Source of the DNA: Bog-756 sp963741055
GTDB lineage: Bacteria > Actinomycetota > Acidimicrobiia > Acidimicrobiales > RAAP-2
NCBI GenBank assembly: GCA_963741055.1
Contig: CAVUGU010000028.1
Location: 111,477-175,476 of the forward strand
Reading direction: 5' to 3'
Length of the DNA: 64,000 nt
The translations under genes and the position numbers were made by a program. Shown here piece after piece: positions 44,376 to 52,445 of this stretch. Under the pieces are notes generated by a model. That model did no database searches, was not told the DNA's origin, and saw only the letters and a program-made list of their open reading frames with translations. Positions within the stretch are counted from its first letter, which is position 1; the number at the start of each line of letters is the position of its first letter.

Positions 44376-44670
44376 GAGCGGGAGGTTTGTCGGGGAGCTC
44401 ATAGGCGACGTCGTCGACGTAGCACCAGTACCAATCCTCACCCGGCTCGTAGGAGCGGATGATCGGGTGAGTGGTGGTTGCGTGGTAGTGAGCGGTGGCG
44501 TGGCGGCCCGGCGAGTTGTCGCAACAGCCGACGTGCCCGCAGCTCTGGCAGACCCGCAGGTGCATCCAGTCGCGGCGACCCGCAGCGAGGCAGTCGACGC
44601 ACCCCCACGAGTCCGGATCGGGATCGGCGATGGTGTCGAGGTGCGAGCAGAAGCTGTCGGTGTCGGTCAC
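44362..44670 (-). CDS. UBP-type zinc finger protein
   Basis: 102 residues consisting of one ZnF-UBP domain. Metal ligands are CSHLDTIA, WGCVDCLAAG, LRVCQSCGHVGCCDNSPGRHATAHYHATTTHPI. In eukaryotes this domain binds the ubiquitin C-terminal Gly-Gly; free-standing copies are widespread in actinobacteria, role unknown. GTG 44670 overlaps the COQ4-like gene stop (GTGA). The end EPGEDWYWCYVDDVAYEL is typical of the bacterial versions. Confidence 0.88.
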   Translation of the reverse strand: MTDTDSFCSHLDTIADPDPDSWGCVDCLAAGRRDWMHLRVCQSCGHVGCCDNSPGRHATAHYHATTTHPIIRSYEPGEDWYWCYVDDVAYELPDKPPAPSHP

Positions 44671-45820
44671 GGCGCGGCTCCCCAGGGGTCGTAGTTGCGT
44701 CCGAGCCGGGCGGCGAGCTCGCGGCCGGCATTGATCTGGAACGGGCTGATGCCTCCTGGTTCCCAAGGTCCGACCGAACCGGCGGTGGTCGCCCCGGACG
44801 ACTTGTCGACGAGCGAGAACCGCTCTCGCACTTCGGCCACCTCCATCGCCGCGAGGTCGAACCAGTCGACCCGCAGGAAGTCGATGCTGTCGCTGTCGGT
44901 CACTTGGTCGTGGCAGAGGGCACCTCGCCGCATGGCGTCGGAGAGCCGGACCGCGAGGTTGGGATCCGCGGTCAGGTGACCGGGAGAGGACTGGAAGAGC
45001 CCGGCACCCGCGCGGAGGTATCCGGTCTCGAACAGGGAGATGACCATGGCGAGCAGCGAGAAGGCGCGCATGTCGTCGTTGGCCCGCGCGATGAGACCGA
45101 AGACCTCGATCTCGGATTCGACCGTCGTCCCGTAGTCGGCGAGCACGTGCACCCAGTCGTGCTGCGCGAGAAGCGGGGGCGCCGAACCCGGCGTGCCGGG
45201 GTAGGTGAAGCCGCGCGCCTCGTAGAGGTCCGACACGCCGCGGCCGAGGGTGCCCGGCGGGAGCTCGGTGAGGGCCTGCCACCGTTCGGCGAGCGCGGGA
45301 TCGGTCACCGACACGTCCCAGGCCGATGCCAGGCTTCTCGACGCGTGGAGCATCTCGGCATCCGCGGCGTTCCATTCGGCGCTGTAGCCATTCCGGTCGA
45401 AGTCGAACGCGGCCAGGCCGAGCGATCCGTCCGCGAATTCGCGGGCCACGTCGACCATGCCCTCGTCGACCCCGAGCTCCCGCGCCGCCTCCGAGACCTT
45501 TGCCGCGACCTCCTCGGGCAGTGGCCGCAGCACGAGCGCGCACAACAACATCAACTGGACGCACCCTCGTGCGGAATGCCAGGTTCCTCGGCGCGAGGGT
45601 GACCGCGAAATCGTGCGGGGTCATCGGCCAGAAGGCGTCGACGTCGACCTCGTGAGTGGTCATCGCCGGGAAGAGCGCTTCGATCAGCGTCCTCTGCAGG
45701 GGGGTCAGGCCACTCGGGTCCGGCGACGACCGACGCGATGCCACAGGCGGTCGCTTGGACCTCTGCGGCGTCGGGGGGTGTGAGCCGCACCTCGTTCGGT
45801 CCCGGCAACGGGACAGGCAT
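44667..45820 (-). CDS. COQ4-like protein (two frameshifts)
   Basis: About 384 residues if repaired. Three frames join as PNEVRLTPPDAAEVQATACG, then (about 45725) PSGLTPLQRTLIEALFPAMT and PHDFAVTLAPRNLAFRTR, then (about 45560) LLCALVLRPLPEEVAAKVSE to the end. Near residue 220 is HDWVHVLADYGTTVESE, which matches the COQ4 metal motif H-D-x2-H-x11-E at 45111-45161, followed by VFGLIAR. COQ4 acts in ubiquinone synthesis (oxidative decarboxylation or complex assembly), yet actinobacteria make menaquinone, so another role is likely. First gene of an operon with the UBP zinc finger. Confidence 0.7.
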
Positions 45821-45887
45821 GCCGTCAGACTACCGAGCCGGTTTCTGTGCCATTCGACCTGGTCGTCGGAGCTGTTGCGCGTGCGGG

Positions 45888-47441
45888 TCAGTCGCCGCCC
45901 GCACCACATGCCGCGCCCTGCAGCGAGCCGGACGGGACCGGCGCCGGGACGCGGGATGCGATCGGCACCACCGAGGGCGCGTCGACCGGCTCGCTCGGCA
46001 CCGCGCGCCGCGTCCGCCGGATGCCGAGCGCGACGACGGCACCAAGGACCGACAGACCAGCGGACACCGCGAGGGCGGGACGGTAGCCCGACGTCACTTG
46101 CGCGGGACCTGCGAGGCTGCCGTGTGCGTTGAACACGGCGGTAGTGACCGCAACGCCGAAGACCGCTCCGAACTGCTGCATGGTGTTGAGGGTGCCGGCG
46201 GCCTTCCCCAGTAGGTTCGGGGTCACCGCGTTGAGACCGCTCGCGGTCACGCTCGGCAACGACATGGAGATGCCCACTCCGGCGATGATGAAGGGGATCA
46301 CGTAGCTCGGATACGCGGCGGACGAACCGGAGAGCGAGACGATCCACGCGAAGCCGATCCCCTGCATGGTGAGCCCCGGAACGATCAGCGCGCGTGCGCC
46401 GATCCGGTCGGAGAGCGCGCCGGCGATGGGCGCGACCACGAGTGGCGTCGCGGTCCAGGGGAGGAAGCGGAGACCGGCCTGCAGCGGTGAGTAGCCGCGG
46501 GCGAACTGGAAGTACTGGCTGGTGAGGAACGCGGCGGAGAAGATCGCAGCCGCCATCAGGAACTGGGCGCCGGCCGCGGCGGAGAAGGTCCCGGTGCCGA
46601 AGAGCTGGAGTGGCACCATCGGCTCGGAAGCTCGCCGCTCCCAGAAGACGAACCCGATGAGGCAGGCGGCGCCGAGTGTCAGCCCGAGCACGCTCGAGGG
46701 GCTGCTCCAGCCGGACTGGCTCCCTTGGATCAGGCCCCAGATCAGCACGCTGACGCCCGCCGACACCAGCACGAGTGCCGGCACGTCCACCTTGGCGCTT
46801 TCGCCGTAACTCTCGGTGAGGCGCCAGCGCGCGCCGATCAGGGCGACGATGCCGATCGGGACGTTCACCCAGAAGATCCAGTGCCAGTCGAGGCCCTCGG
46901 TGATCCCTCCACCGATGAGGGGACCGCTCGCCACGGCGAGGCCGGCGATGCCGCCCCAGACGCCGACGATGGCACCGCGTTTGTCGGCCGGGAACGCCGA
47001 AGTGAGCAGGGTGAGGCTGAGCGGCATCACGATCGCGGCCCCCATGCCCTGGAAGATGCGGAAGACGACCAGGATCTCTGCGCTCGGCGCCATGGCACAG
47101 GCGGCCGAAGCCGTGGTGAAGAGCCCGAGGCCGATCAGGTAGACCCGTTTGCGCCCGAAGCGATCGCCCAACGCGGCGGCGGTCAGTATTCCGCCACCGA
47201 AGGCGATGCTGTAGGCGGTCACCGTCCATTGGAGGGTCCCGATGTCGCCGCCGAGCGAGCGATGGATCGAGGGGAGCGCGGTGACCACGACGAGCGCGTC
47301 GAGGGTCACCATGAAGTAGGCGATCGAGGTGAGGACGACGGTCAGGCCGAGCCCGGATCTCTGGCTCGGTTCGCCCGTGTCGACCGCGCGGTTGCCGAGC
47401 CTTCTCGAAGCGTCGGTTCTCGATCCGTTGGTGAGGGTCAT
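45888..47441 (-). CDS. DHA2 family MFS transporter
   Basis: 517 residues, intact. TSIAYFMVTLDALVVVTALP is helix 1 with the Asp of the family, AALGDRFGRKRVYLIG is motif A, and FQGMGAAIVMPLSLTLLTSA is motif C. Fourteen hydrophobic helices with conserved SPLQAGLRFLPWTATPLVVAP. The cytoplasmic N-tail is charged. ATG 47441 follows GGAGAT. No paired regulator sits beside it; the YCII gene is 114 bases upstream in the same direction. Substrate unknown. Confidence 0.9.
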   Translation of the reverse strand: MTLTNGSRTDASRRLGNRAVDTGEPSQRSGLGLTVVLTSIAYFMVTLDALVVVTALPSIHRSLGGDIGTLQWTVTAYSIAFGGGILTAAALGDRFGRKRVYLIGLGLFTTASAACAMAPSAEILVVFRIFQGMGAAIVMPLSLTLLTSAFPADKRGAIVGVWGGIAGLAVASGPLIGGGITEGLDWHWIFWVNVPIGIVALIGARWRLTESYGESAKVDVPALVLVSAGVSVLIWGLIQGSQSGWSSPSSVLGLTLGAACLIGFVFWERRASEPMVPLQLFGTGTFSAAAGAQFLMAAAIFSAAFLTSQYFQFARGYSPLQAGLRFLPWTATPLVVAPIAGALSDRIGARALIVPGLTMQGIGFAWIVSLSGSSAAYPSYVIPFIIAGVGISMSLPSVTASGLNAVTPNLLGKAAGTLNTMQQFGAVFGVAVTTAVFNAHGSLAGPAQVTSGYRPALAVSAGLSVLGAVVALGIRRTRRAVPSEPVDAPSVVPIASRVPAPVPSGSLQGAACGAGGD

Positions 47442-47555
47442 TTCGGTGATCTCCGTGTGGTGTGTGGTGGTGGTTGTCGGATCCCGCCGCCCGGGGTCCG
47501 CCGGGGTGGGCCGCCGAGGTGCAACGCCTCCCCGGCAGCCCTGCCGCTCGTCGAC

Positions 47556-47858
47556 TCAGTCGACGTCTGGGACCTCGCCGAGCTCGCCGATCTCGACACC
47601 GCCGTTGCGATCGAGCTGTGGGCAGCCCTTGGCGATGACCTTGGCCGCCTCGAGGCTGTCGGCGCGGATCACCGAGTAGCCGCCGAGCTGGGTGCTCTCG
47701 GAGCTGGTGTTGCCGACCGTGTCGAGTCCGACGACCGGCTTGCCGAGGTCGACGAGCTGGTCGCCCATGCTGTCGAACCAGGCCCTCCACGCCGAGGCGG
47801 CCTCGGCATTGGGGATGTAGCCGGCGGGGCCGCGGTAGCTGAATACGAAGGTGGGCAT
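47556..47858 (-). CDS. YCII-related (DGPF-like) protein
   Basis: 100-residue ferredoxin-like fold protein: TFVFSYRGPAGYIPN, AWFDSMGDQLVDLGKPV and GGYSVIRADSLEAAKVIAKGCP. YCII/DGPF proteins often lie beside ECF sigma genes and are assumed to be controlled by them; their own activity is unknown. ATG 47858 has GAGGAG upstream. Divergent from the ECF sigma gene across 208 bases that hold two palindromes. Confidence 0.85.
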   Translation of the reverse strand: MPTFVFSYRGPAGYIPNAEAASAWRAWFDSMGDQLVDLGKPVVGLDTVGNTSSESTQLGGYSVIRADSLEAAKVIAKGCPQLDRNGGVEIGELGEVPDVD

Positions 47859-47903
47859 TTCGTCGCTCCTCTCGTCGGGGTCTCGGATCTCGGGACCTCG
47901 AGA

Positions 47904-47955
47904 CGAACCGACACCGGTTCGGCGTCGAATTGGGCGGCGGACGACCGCCCAATTC
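47904..47955. promoter_or_regulatory. Two adjacent palindromes between the YCII and ECF sigma genes
   Basis: CGAACC-gacacc-GGTTCG spans 47904-47921. GAATTGGGCGG (47927-47937) and CCGCCCAATTC (47945-47955) form a perfect 11-bp inverted repeat with a 7-base centre. Both lie in the shared promoter region, 46-111 bases from the two starts. The second is long enough to be an operator or an RNA hairpin on either strand. Confidence 0.55.
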
Positions 47956-48066
47956 CGATCGACCGCGGTGTCAGTACCTACGGGCCGTCCTGCGGCGCCG
48001 AGCGAAGGCACGATGGACGGTCACCGGCGGGGAGACAGGAGGGCGAGGTGGAGCGAGGATGGAACC

Positions 48067-49071
48067 GTGAGCACAGAGTTGATCGATCGAGCACAGGCCG
48101 GCGATTCAGTCGCGTTCGAGGAGCTGGTGGGGCCCTACCAACGCGAGCTGCGGGTGCACTGCTACCGGATCCTCGGGTCACTGGCCGATGCCGAGGACGG
48201 GCTGCAAGAGACGTTGATGGCCGCGTGGCGGGGGATCGGCCGTTATGAGGGCCGTGCCTCGATCCGCACCTGGCTCTACCGCGTCGCGACCAGCCGCTGC
48301 CTGAACATGTTGCGAGCGTCACGGCGCCGGTCCGCGCCGAACCCGCCTTCGCTGGACGTCCCCACGCCCGAGCCCACTCGCCTCGGCGAGGTCCACTGGC
48401 TCGAACCCTTCCCGGACGTGTTGCTGGAGGAGCTGCCTGATCGAGCGCCCGGCCCCTCGGCCCGCTTCGAAGCGCGCGAGGCCATCTCGCTCGCCTTCGT
48501 CACCGCGCTGCAACTGCTCCCGCCGCGTCAACGGGTCGTCCTCGTACTCCGCGACGTGCTCGACTTCTCCGCCAAGGAAGTCGCCGACATGCTCGAGACG
48601 ACCGAGCAGTCGGTGACCAGCGCGCTCAAACGCGCACGGGCCACGCTGGCCAAGGACCTCCCGTCGGCCGAGGACGCGCCGCCGACGCCGAATTCGCCCG
48701 TAGAACGCGAGCTCCTCGATCGGTTCGTGCAAGCTTTCGAGGAAAATGACGTGGACGGCATCGTCGCGCTGATGACCGAGGACGCGTGGCTCCGGATGCC
48801 GCCGGTGCCGCTCGAGTACCAGGGCAGGGAGCTGGCCGGCCGCTTCTTCGAGACGGTTGCGTTCCGGCAGGGACGCCGGCACCGTCTGGTCGCGACACGG
48901 GCCAACGGGCAGCCGGCGTTCGGGGTCTACCTGGTCGACCCGGTCTCGGACGTCGCGCACGTCTTCGGGATCTTCGTGGTCACCCTGTCGGGAAACCAGG
49001 TCAGCGCCATCACCCGGTTCGACAACAGCGCTCTGCCGCGGTTCGGACTCCCGAGGACGCTGGCCGACTGA
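48067..49071 (+). CDS. ECF sigma factor with C-terminal SnoaL-like domain
   Basis: 334 residues. Sigma region 2 (AFEELVGPYQRELRVHCYRILGSLADAEDGLQE) and region 4 (LPPRQRVVLVLRDVLDFSAKEVADMLETTEQSVTSALKRAR) are joined by a long Pro-rich linker; from about residue 225 an NTF2/SnoaL domain follows (RFVQAFEENDVDGIVALMTEDA). This is the layout of actinobacterial SigG/SigJ/ECF41-like factors, whose C-domain adjusts activity in place of an anti-sigma. I see no adjacent anti-sigma gene. GTG 48067 has GAGG upstream. Confidence 0.88.
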   Translation: MSTELIDRAQAGDSVAFEELVGPYQRELRVHCYRILGSLADAEDGLQETLMAAWRGIGRYEGRASIRTWLYRVATSRCLNMLRASRRRSAPNPPSLDVPTPEPTRLGEVHWLEPFPDVLLEELPDRAPGPSARFEAREAISLAFVTALQLLPPRQRVVLVLRDVLDFSAKEVADMLETTEQSVTSALKRARATLAKDLPSAEDAPPTPNSPVERELLDRFVQAFEENDVDGIVALMTEDAWLRMPPVPLEYQGRELAGRFFETVAFRQGRRHRLVATRANGQPAFGVYLVDPVSDVAHVFGIFVVTLSGNQVSAITRFDNSALPRFGLPRTLAD

Positions 49072-49151
49072 GCGTCGGCGGGCCGCGGTGGCGCTCCGGG
49101 TGGAGTGGGAGTTTGCGATCAGGTCGAGATCATCCGAAAGGGAGAACACTC

Positions 49152-49466
49152 ATGCCGAAGAGGTTGGTCATTCGCTACGCGACGAAGTCGCCGGCGGATG
49201 CGGAGGAGAACCAACGGCGAGTCGAGGGCGTCTTCGAAGAGTTGCACGCGACCCGACCCGACAACGTCAGCTACCTGGTGTTCCGGCTGGCCGACGACTC
49301 GTTCGTCCACGTGGCCTTCCAGGACATCGGCGACGGCGAGGCCAGCCCGATCAGCTCGAGCGCGGCGTTCGCCCACTTCCAGGAGGGGCACGAGAAGCGT
49401 CGGAGCGGCGACGTCGACCAGCAGGTCGCGACCCTGGTCGGGGCGTACGTCACCAGGATCGACTGA
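49152..49466 (+). CDS. Small conserved protein, unknown function
   Basis: 104 residues, no domain name I can give. RLVIRYATKSPADAEENQRRVEGVFEEL and VSYLVFRLADDSFVHVAFQD suggest a ferredoxin-like alpha/beta barrel (ABM or EthD type) in which strands alternate with helices. ATG 49152 has GGGAG six to eight bases upstream. It is 80 bases after the ECF sigma gene in the same direction and may belong to its regulon. Confidence 0.7.
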   Translation: MPKRLVIRYATKSPADAEENQRRVEGVFEELHATRPDNVSYLVFRLADDSFVHVAFQDIGDGEASPISSSAAFAHFQEGHEKRRSGDVDQQVATLVGAYVTRID

Positions 49467-49561
49467 CGACAGGGTGCACGAGCGGCGACTGACGCTGGGG
49501 GTGGAGGTCATCGCTCCAGGGCGCCAGGAGTCGCGAGGTACGGCCCGGGTAGGATTTCCTC

Positions 49562-50359
49562 GTGCCGGTACTGACGTGGATTGCGAATCACCGCTTCTGG
49601 GTGCTCGGGATGGGGGTCGCGGTGCTGATCGTCGCGGTAGCCGCCGGCGTGTGGGTGTTCTTTCTCCGTAGTCCTGGCACGCAATTGGACCTGCGGCAAG
49701 CCCTTCGCCTCTATCGGCAGAGCGAGCGGACGGCGGACGGGGCGAATGCTGAGCTCCCGCCGTCGGGGGTCTATCGATATCGCACCACAGGGAACGAGAA
49801 GCTGAGCATCGCCGGCATCGCCCGCAGCTTCCCGAACACGACCAACGCCATCGTCACGGACGCCAGGTGTGCGACGGTTCGATGGGAGCCGCTGGTGGAG
49901 CACGTCGAGGGACAGGTGGAGTGTCCCGTCGCGGCAGGCGGGCTGAGTCTCGTCTCGCTCCCGTCGTCCGAACAGATCGCAGGTATCACCACCAACATGG
50001 ACATCGACTGCCCTGCGGGAACGTATCTGGTTCCCCCCAACGCGGCCGTCGGCAAACGCTGGAAGGCGACGTGCCACGCACCGGGTCAGGTCGTCCAGCT
50101 CTCGGGCAGTGTCGTCGGGTTCTCGTCGGTCAAGGTCGACGGCACGAAGGTGCCCAGCGTCCACACACGTCTCTCGATGTCCTTCTCCGGAGCGGAATCG
50201 GGCACCAGCCCGAGCGACTACTGGGTGTCCCTCGAGAACGGCATGATCCTCCGAGAGAGCGAGTCGGTGGACGTGCAGCAGTCGGCAGGACCTCTCGGTT
50301 CCGTGCATTACACGGAGGAGATGGCCATCTCGCTGCAGTCGCTGACCCCCGTTCGCTGA
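49562..50359 (+). CDS. Membrane-anchored extracytoplasmic protein, unknown
   Basis: 265 residues. One N-terminal helix (FWVLGMGVAVLIVAVAAGVWVFFL) anchors it; the rest is outside the membrane, beta-rich, with Cys in DARCATVRW, GQVECPVAAG, DIDCPAGTYL and KATCHAPG that could form two disulfides. No family recognised. GTG 49562 is near TAGGATTT, with no clear ribosome site, so the transcript may be leaderless. Converges with the DHA2 gene, with 23 bases between stops. Confidence 0.65.
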   Translation: MPVLTWIANHRFWVLGMGVAVLIVAVAAGVWVFFLRSPGTQLDLRQALRLYRQSERTADGANAELPPSGVYRYRTTGNEKLSIAGIARSFPNTTNAIVTDARCATVRWEPLVEHVEGQVECPVAAGGLSLVSLPSSEQIAGITTNMDIDCPAGTYLVPPNAAVGKRWKATCHAPGQVVQLSGSVVGFSSVKVDGTKVPSVHTRLSMSFSGAESGTSPSDYWVSLENGMILRESESVDVQQSAGPLGSVHYTEEMAISLQSLTPVR

Positions 50360-50382
50360 GCGACTGCGGGCGCGGCCCGCGT

Positions 50383-51894
50383 TCAGAGGACGAGGTGCTC
50401 CTGGGTCTCCGGCGCCTGCATGTTCTCCTCGATGTGAGCCTTCTGCTCCTCGGGCGATTCGTCGGTCCGCAAGAGGATCGGCGAGAGCAGCAGGCCGAGC
50501 AGCACGCACCCGGCTGCGATCAAGATCGCGAGGTGGTAGCCGTCCGCGAGGGCACCGATCAGATCGTGACCGGCGGCGACCAGGCTCTTGGTCTGATTGC
50601 TGGCGATCGTGCTCAGGGCCGCGAGACCGACCGCGCCGGCGAGCTGCTGGGAGACGTTGACGACGCCCGAGCCCAGGCCCGCGTCGGCGTTCGGTATCTC
50701 CGACATCCCGATCTGGAGCAATGGCATGAAGGAGGCACCCGCACCCACGCCGAGCATCAGGAAGGCGAAGAAGATCCGCGGGAAATAGGCGGCGTGCTCG
50801 CCCGCGGAGGCAAAGAGCAGCAGGCCGGCTGCTGCCAGGCCCATCGCGGGGTACATCACCGGCTTGGCGCCGAATCGGTTGACCAGGCGTGCGGTGATCC
50901 CGGCCGACATGATCGCCATCGCGACGGCCTGGGGGAGGAAGGCCAGGCCGGTGCGGATCGGGCTGTAGCCGAGCACGTGTTCGAAGTAGAGGGCTCCGAT
51001 GAAGAAGGTCGAGAACATGCCGATGATGACCAGGCCTCGGATCACGCTCGAGCCGGTCAGGGTGCGCAGCTTCAGGATCCGCAAGGGCATGATCGGGTTG
51101 GAGAGGCGCGATTCGAGAAGGATGAAGGTGCCGAACAGAACGACTGCGATGCCGCCGAAGATCAAGGTGTGCGCGGAGCCCCAGCCGTCGGTCGACGCGG
51201 TCACGATCGCGTAGATCCCGATCATCACCGACCCGGTCACCAGCAGTGAGCCCGTGACGTCGACACCGTTGCGGATACCGATGCCCACGTTCTCGACGAG
51301 GAGGACCGAACCGAGGACCAGAGTGGCGATACCGATCGGCACGTTCACGAAGAAGATCCAGTGCCAACTGATTGCCTGGGTCAGCACGCCGCCCGCGAGG
51401 AGGCCGATCGATCCGCCGCCCACCGCGACGAACACGTACGCGCTCATCGCCTTCGCGCGCTCCGCGGGGCTCGGGAACTCGGTGACGATGATCGCGACGA
51501 TGACCGAGGCCGAAAACGCTCCTCCGATGCCCTGGACGAAGCGCGCCGCCACCAACATCCCCTGGCTGCCGGCGGAACCGCAGGCGATCGAGGCGAGGGT
51601 GAACAGCGTCACCCCGGAGAGGAACACCTTCTTGCGGCCGACCAGGTCCCCGAGCCGTCCGGCCATGAGGAGGAAGCTGCCGAACGAGATGAGATAGGCG
51701 TCGACCACCCAGGTCAGGCCGGCCTGGCTGAAGTGCAGGCTGTGCTGGATATCCGGGAGCGCGACGTTGACAATGGAGCCATCGAGCGCGTTCATGAACA
51801 TGGCCAGGCACACGACGACCAGCGCGATCCAACGCCGTCGGTCACCACCCGGTTCGGTGGTCGGGGAAATGGGTCTCGCCGCCTGGATAGTCAT
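50383..51894 (-). CDS. DHA2 family MFS transporter
   Basis: 503 residues, intact. VVCLAMFMNALDGSIVNVALPD is helix 1, AGRLGDLVGRKKVFLSG motif A and RFVQGIGGAFSASVIVAII motif C; 14 helices. The C-tail is acidic (EEQKAHIEENMQAPETQE). It is divergent from a MarR gene with only 58 bases between the starts and an ATCCT/AGGAT inverted repeat in that gap, a typical MarR-controlled efflux pair. Substrate unknown. Confidence 0.9.
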   Translation of the reverse strand: MTIQAARPISPTTEPGGDRRRWIALVVVCLAMFMNALDGSIVNVALPDIQHSLHFSQAGLTWVVDAYLISFGSFLLMAGRLGDLVGRKKVFLSGVTLFTLASIACGSAGSQGMLVAARFVQGIGGAFSASVIVAIIVTEFPSPAERAKAMSAYVFVAVGGGSIGLLAGGVLTQAISWHWIFFVNVPIGIATLVLGSVLLVENVGIGIRNGVDVTGSLLVTGSVMIGIYAIVTASTDGWGSAHTLIFGGIAVVLFGTFILLESRLSNPIMPLRILKLRTLTGSSVIRGLVIIGMFSTFFIGALYFEHVLGYSPIRTGLAFLPQAVAMAIMSAGITARLVNRFGAKPVMYPAMGLAAAGLLLFASAGEHAAYFPRIFFAFLMLGVGAGASFMPLLQIGMSEIPNADAGLGSGVVNVSQQLAGAVGLAALSTIASNQTKSLVAAGHDLIGALADGYHLAILIAAGCVLLGLLLSPILLRTDESPEEQKAHIEENMQAPETQEHLVL

Positions 51895-51906
51895 GATTTC
51901 GGGACT

Positions 51907-51922
51907 ATCCTAGAGGAAGGAT
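51907..51922. promoter_or_regulatory. Candidate MarR operator between DHA2 and marR
   Basis: ATCCT and AGGAT are inverted with a 6-base gap, 12 bases upstream of the DHA2 ATG and 30 bases upstream of the marR ATG, in the only shared gap. Binding would block both promoters. Confidence 0.45.
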
Positions 51923-51952
51923 GAATGTGACCGTACCGCGAGGTCGGCGGAG

Positions 51953-52399
51953 ATGACCGCCCGTGCGGCGACTCGGCCCGGCACGGGCACGATCGTGCTC
52001 GTGACCCGGTTGGCCCGAGCCATCTACCTGCGCAGCTCGGTCGACCTGGTCGGGATGAACCTTCGCAACATGGTGGTGCTCGCCTACTTGCGCGACCACC
52101 CGAGCGTCTCCCAGCAGGCGATGACCGAGGACCTGTCCATGGACTCCAACACCGGCGTCCTGGTGCTGAACGACCTCGAGGACCTCGAGTACGTGGAGCG
52201 ACGTCGGGATCGGGCCGATCGACGGCGTCACATCGTGGAGATCACCGACGCGGGGCTGGAAGCACTCGAGCGCGCCGAGGTGGCACAGGAGAGCATCGAG
52301 GACGAGATGCTCGATGGGCTCAACGCGGCCGAGCGGGCGACGCTGCGTCGTCTCTTGGTGAAGGCTTTGGACGAGCACCAACCGCCCGATGGGGAGTGA
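51953..52399 (+). CDS. MarR family transcriptional regulator
   Basis: 148 residues: VLVTRLARAIYLRSSVDLVGM, then RDHPSVSQQAMTEDLSMDSNTGVLVLNDLEDLEYVERRRDRADRRRHIVEITDAG, a complete helix-turn-helix and wing. ATG 51953 has GGAG close by. Divergent from the DHA2 pump at 50383-51894 and probably its repressor. The secreted NlpC-like gene starts within or just after its end. Confidence 0.88.
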   Translation: MTARAATRPGTGTIVLVTRLARAIYLRSSVDLVGMNLRNMVVLAYLRDHPSVSQQAMTEDLSMDSNTGVLVLNDLEDLEYVERRRDRADRRRHIVEITDAGLEALERAEVAQESIEDEMLDGLNAAERATLRRLLVKALDEHQPPDGE

Positions 52400-52445
52400 A
52401 CCACCCCCTCAAGTTCGAGGATCTGTCTTCCGATGCTTGACAACG

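Noticed and set aside
44362..47952. 1196-codon open frame on the minus strand
   Set aside because: Only its last 100 codons (UBP zinc finger) and a short middle part (COQ4-like) are real; the rest shadows the DHA2 gene.
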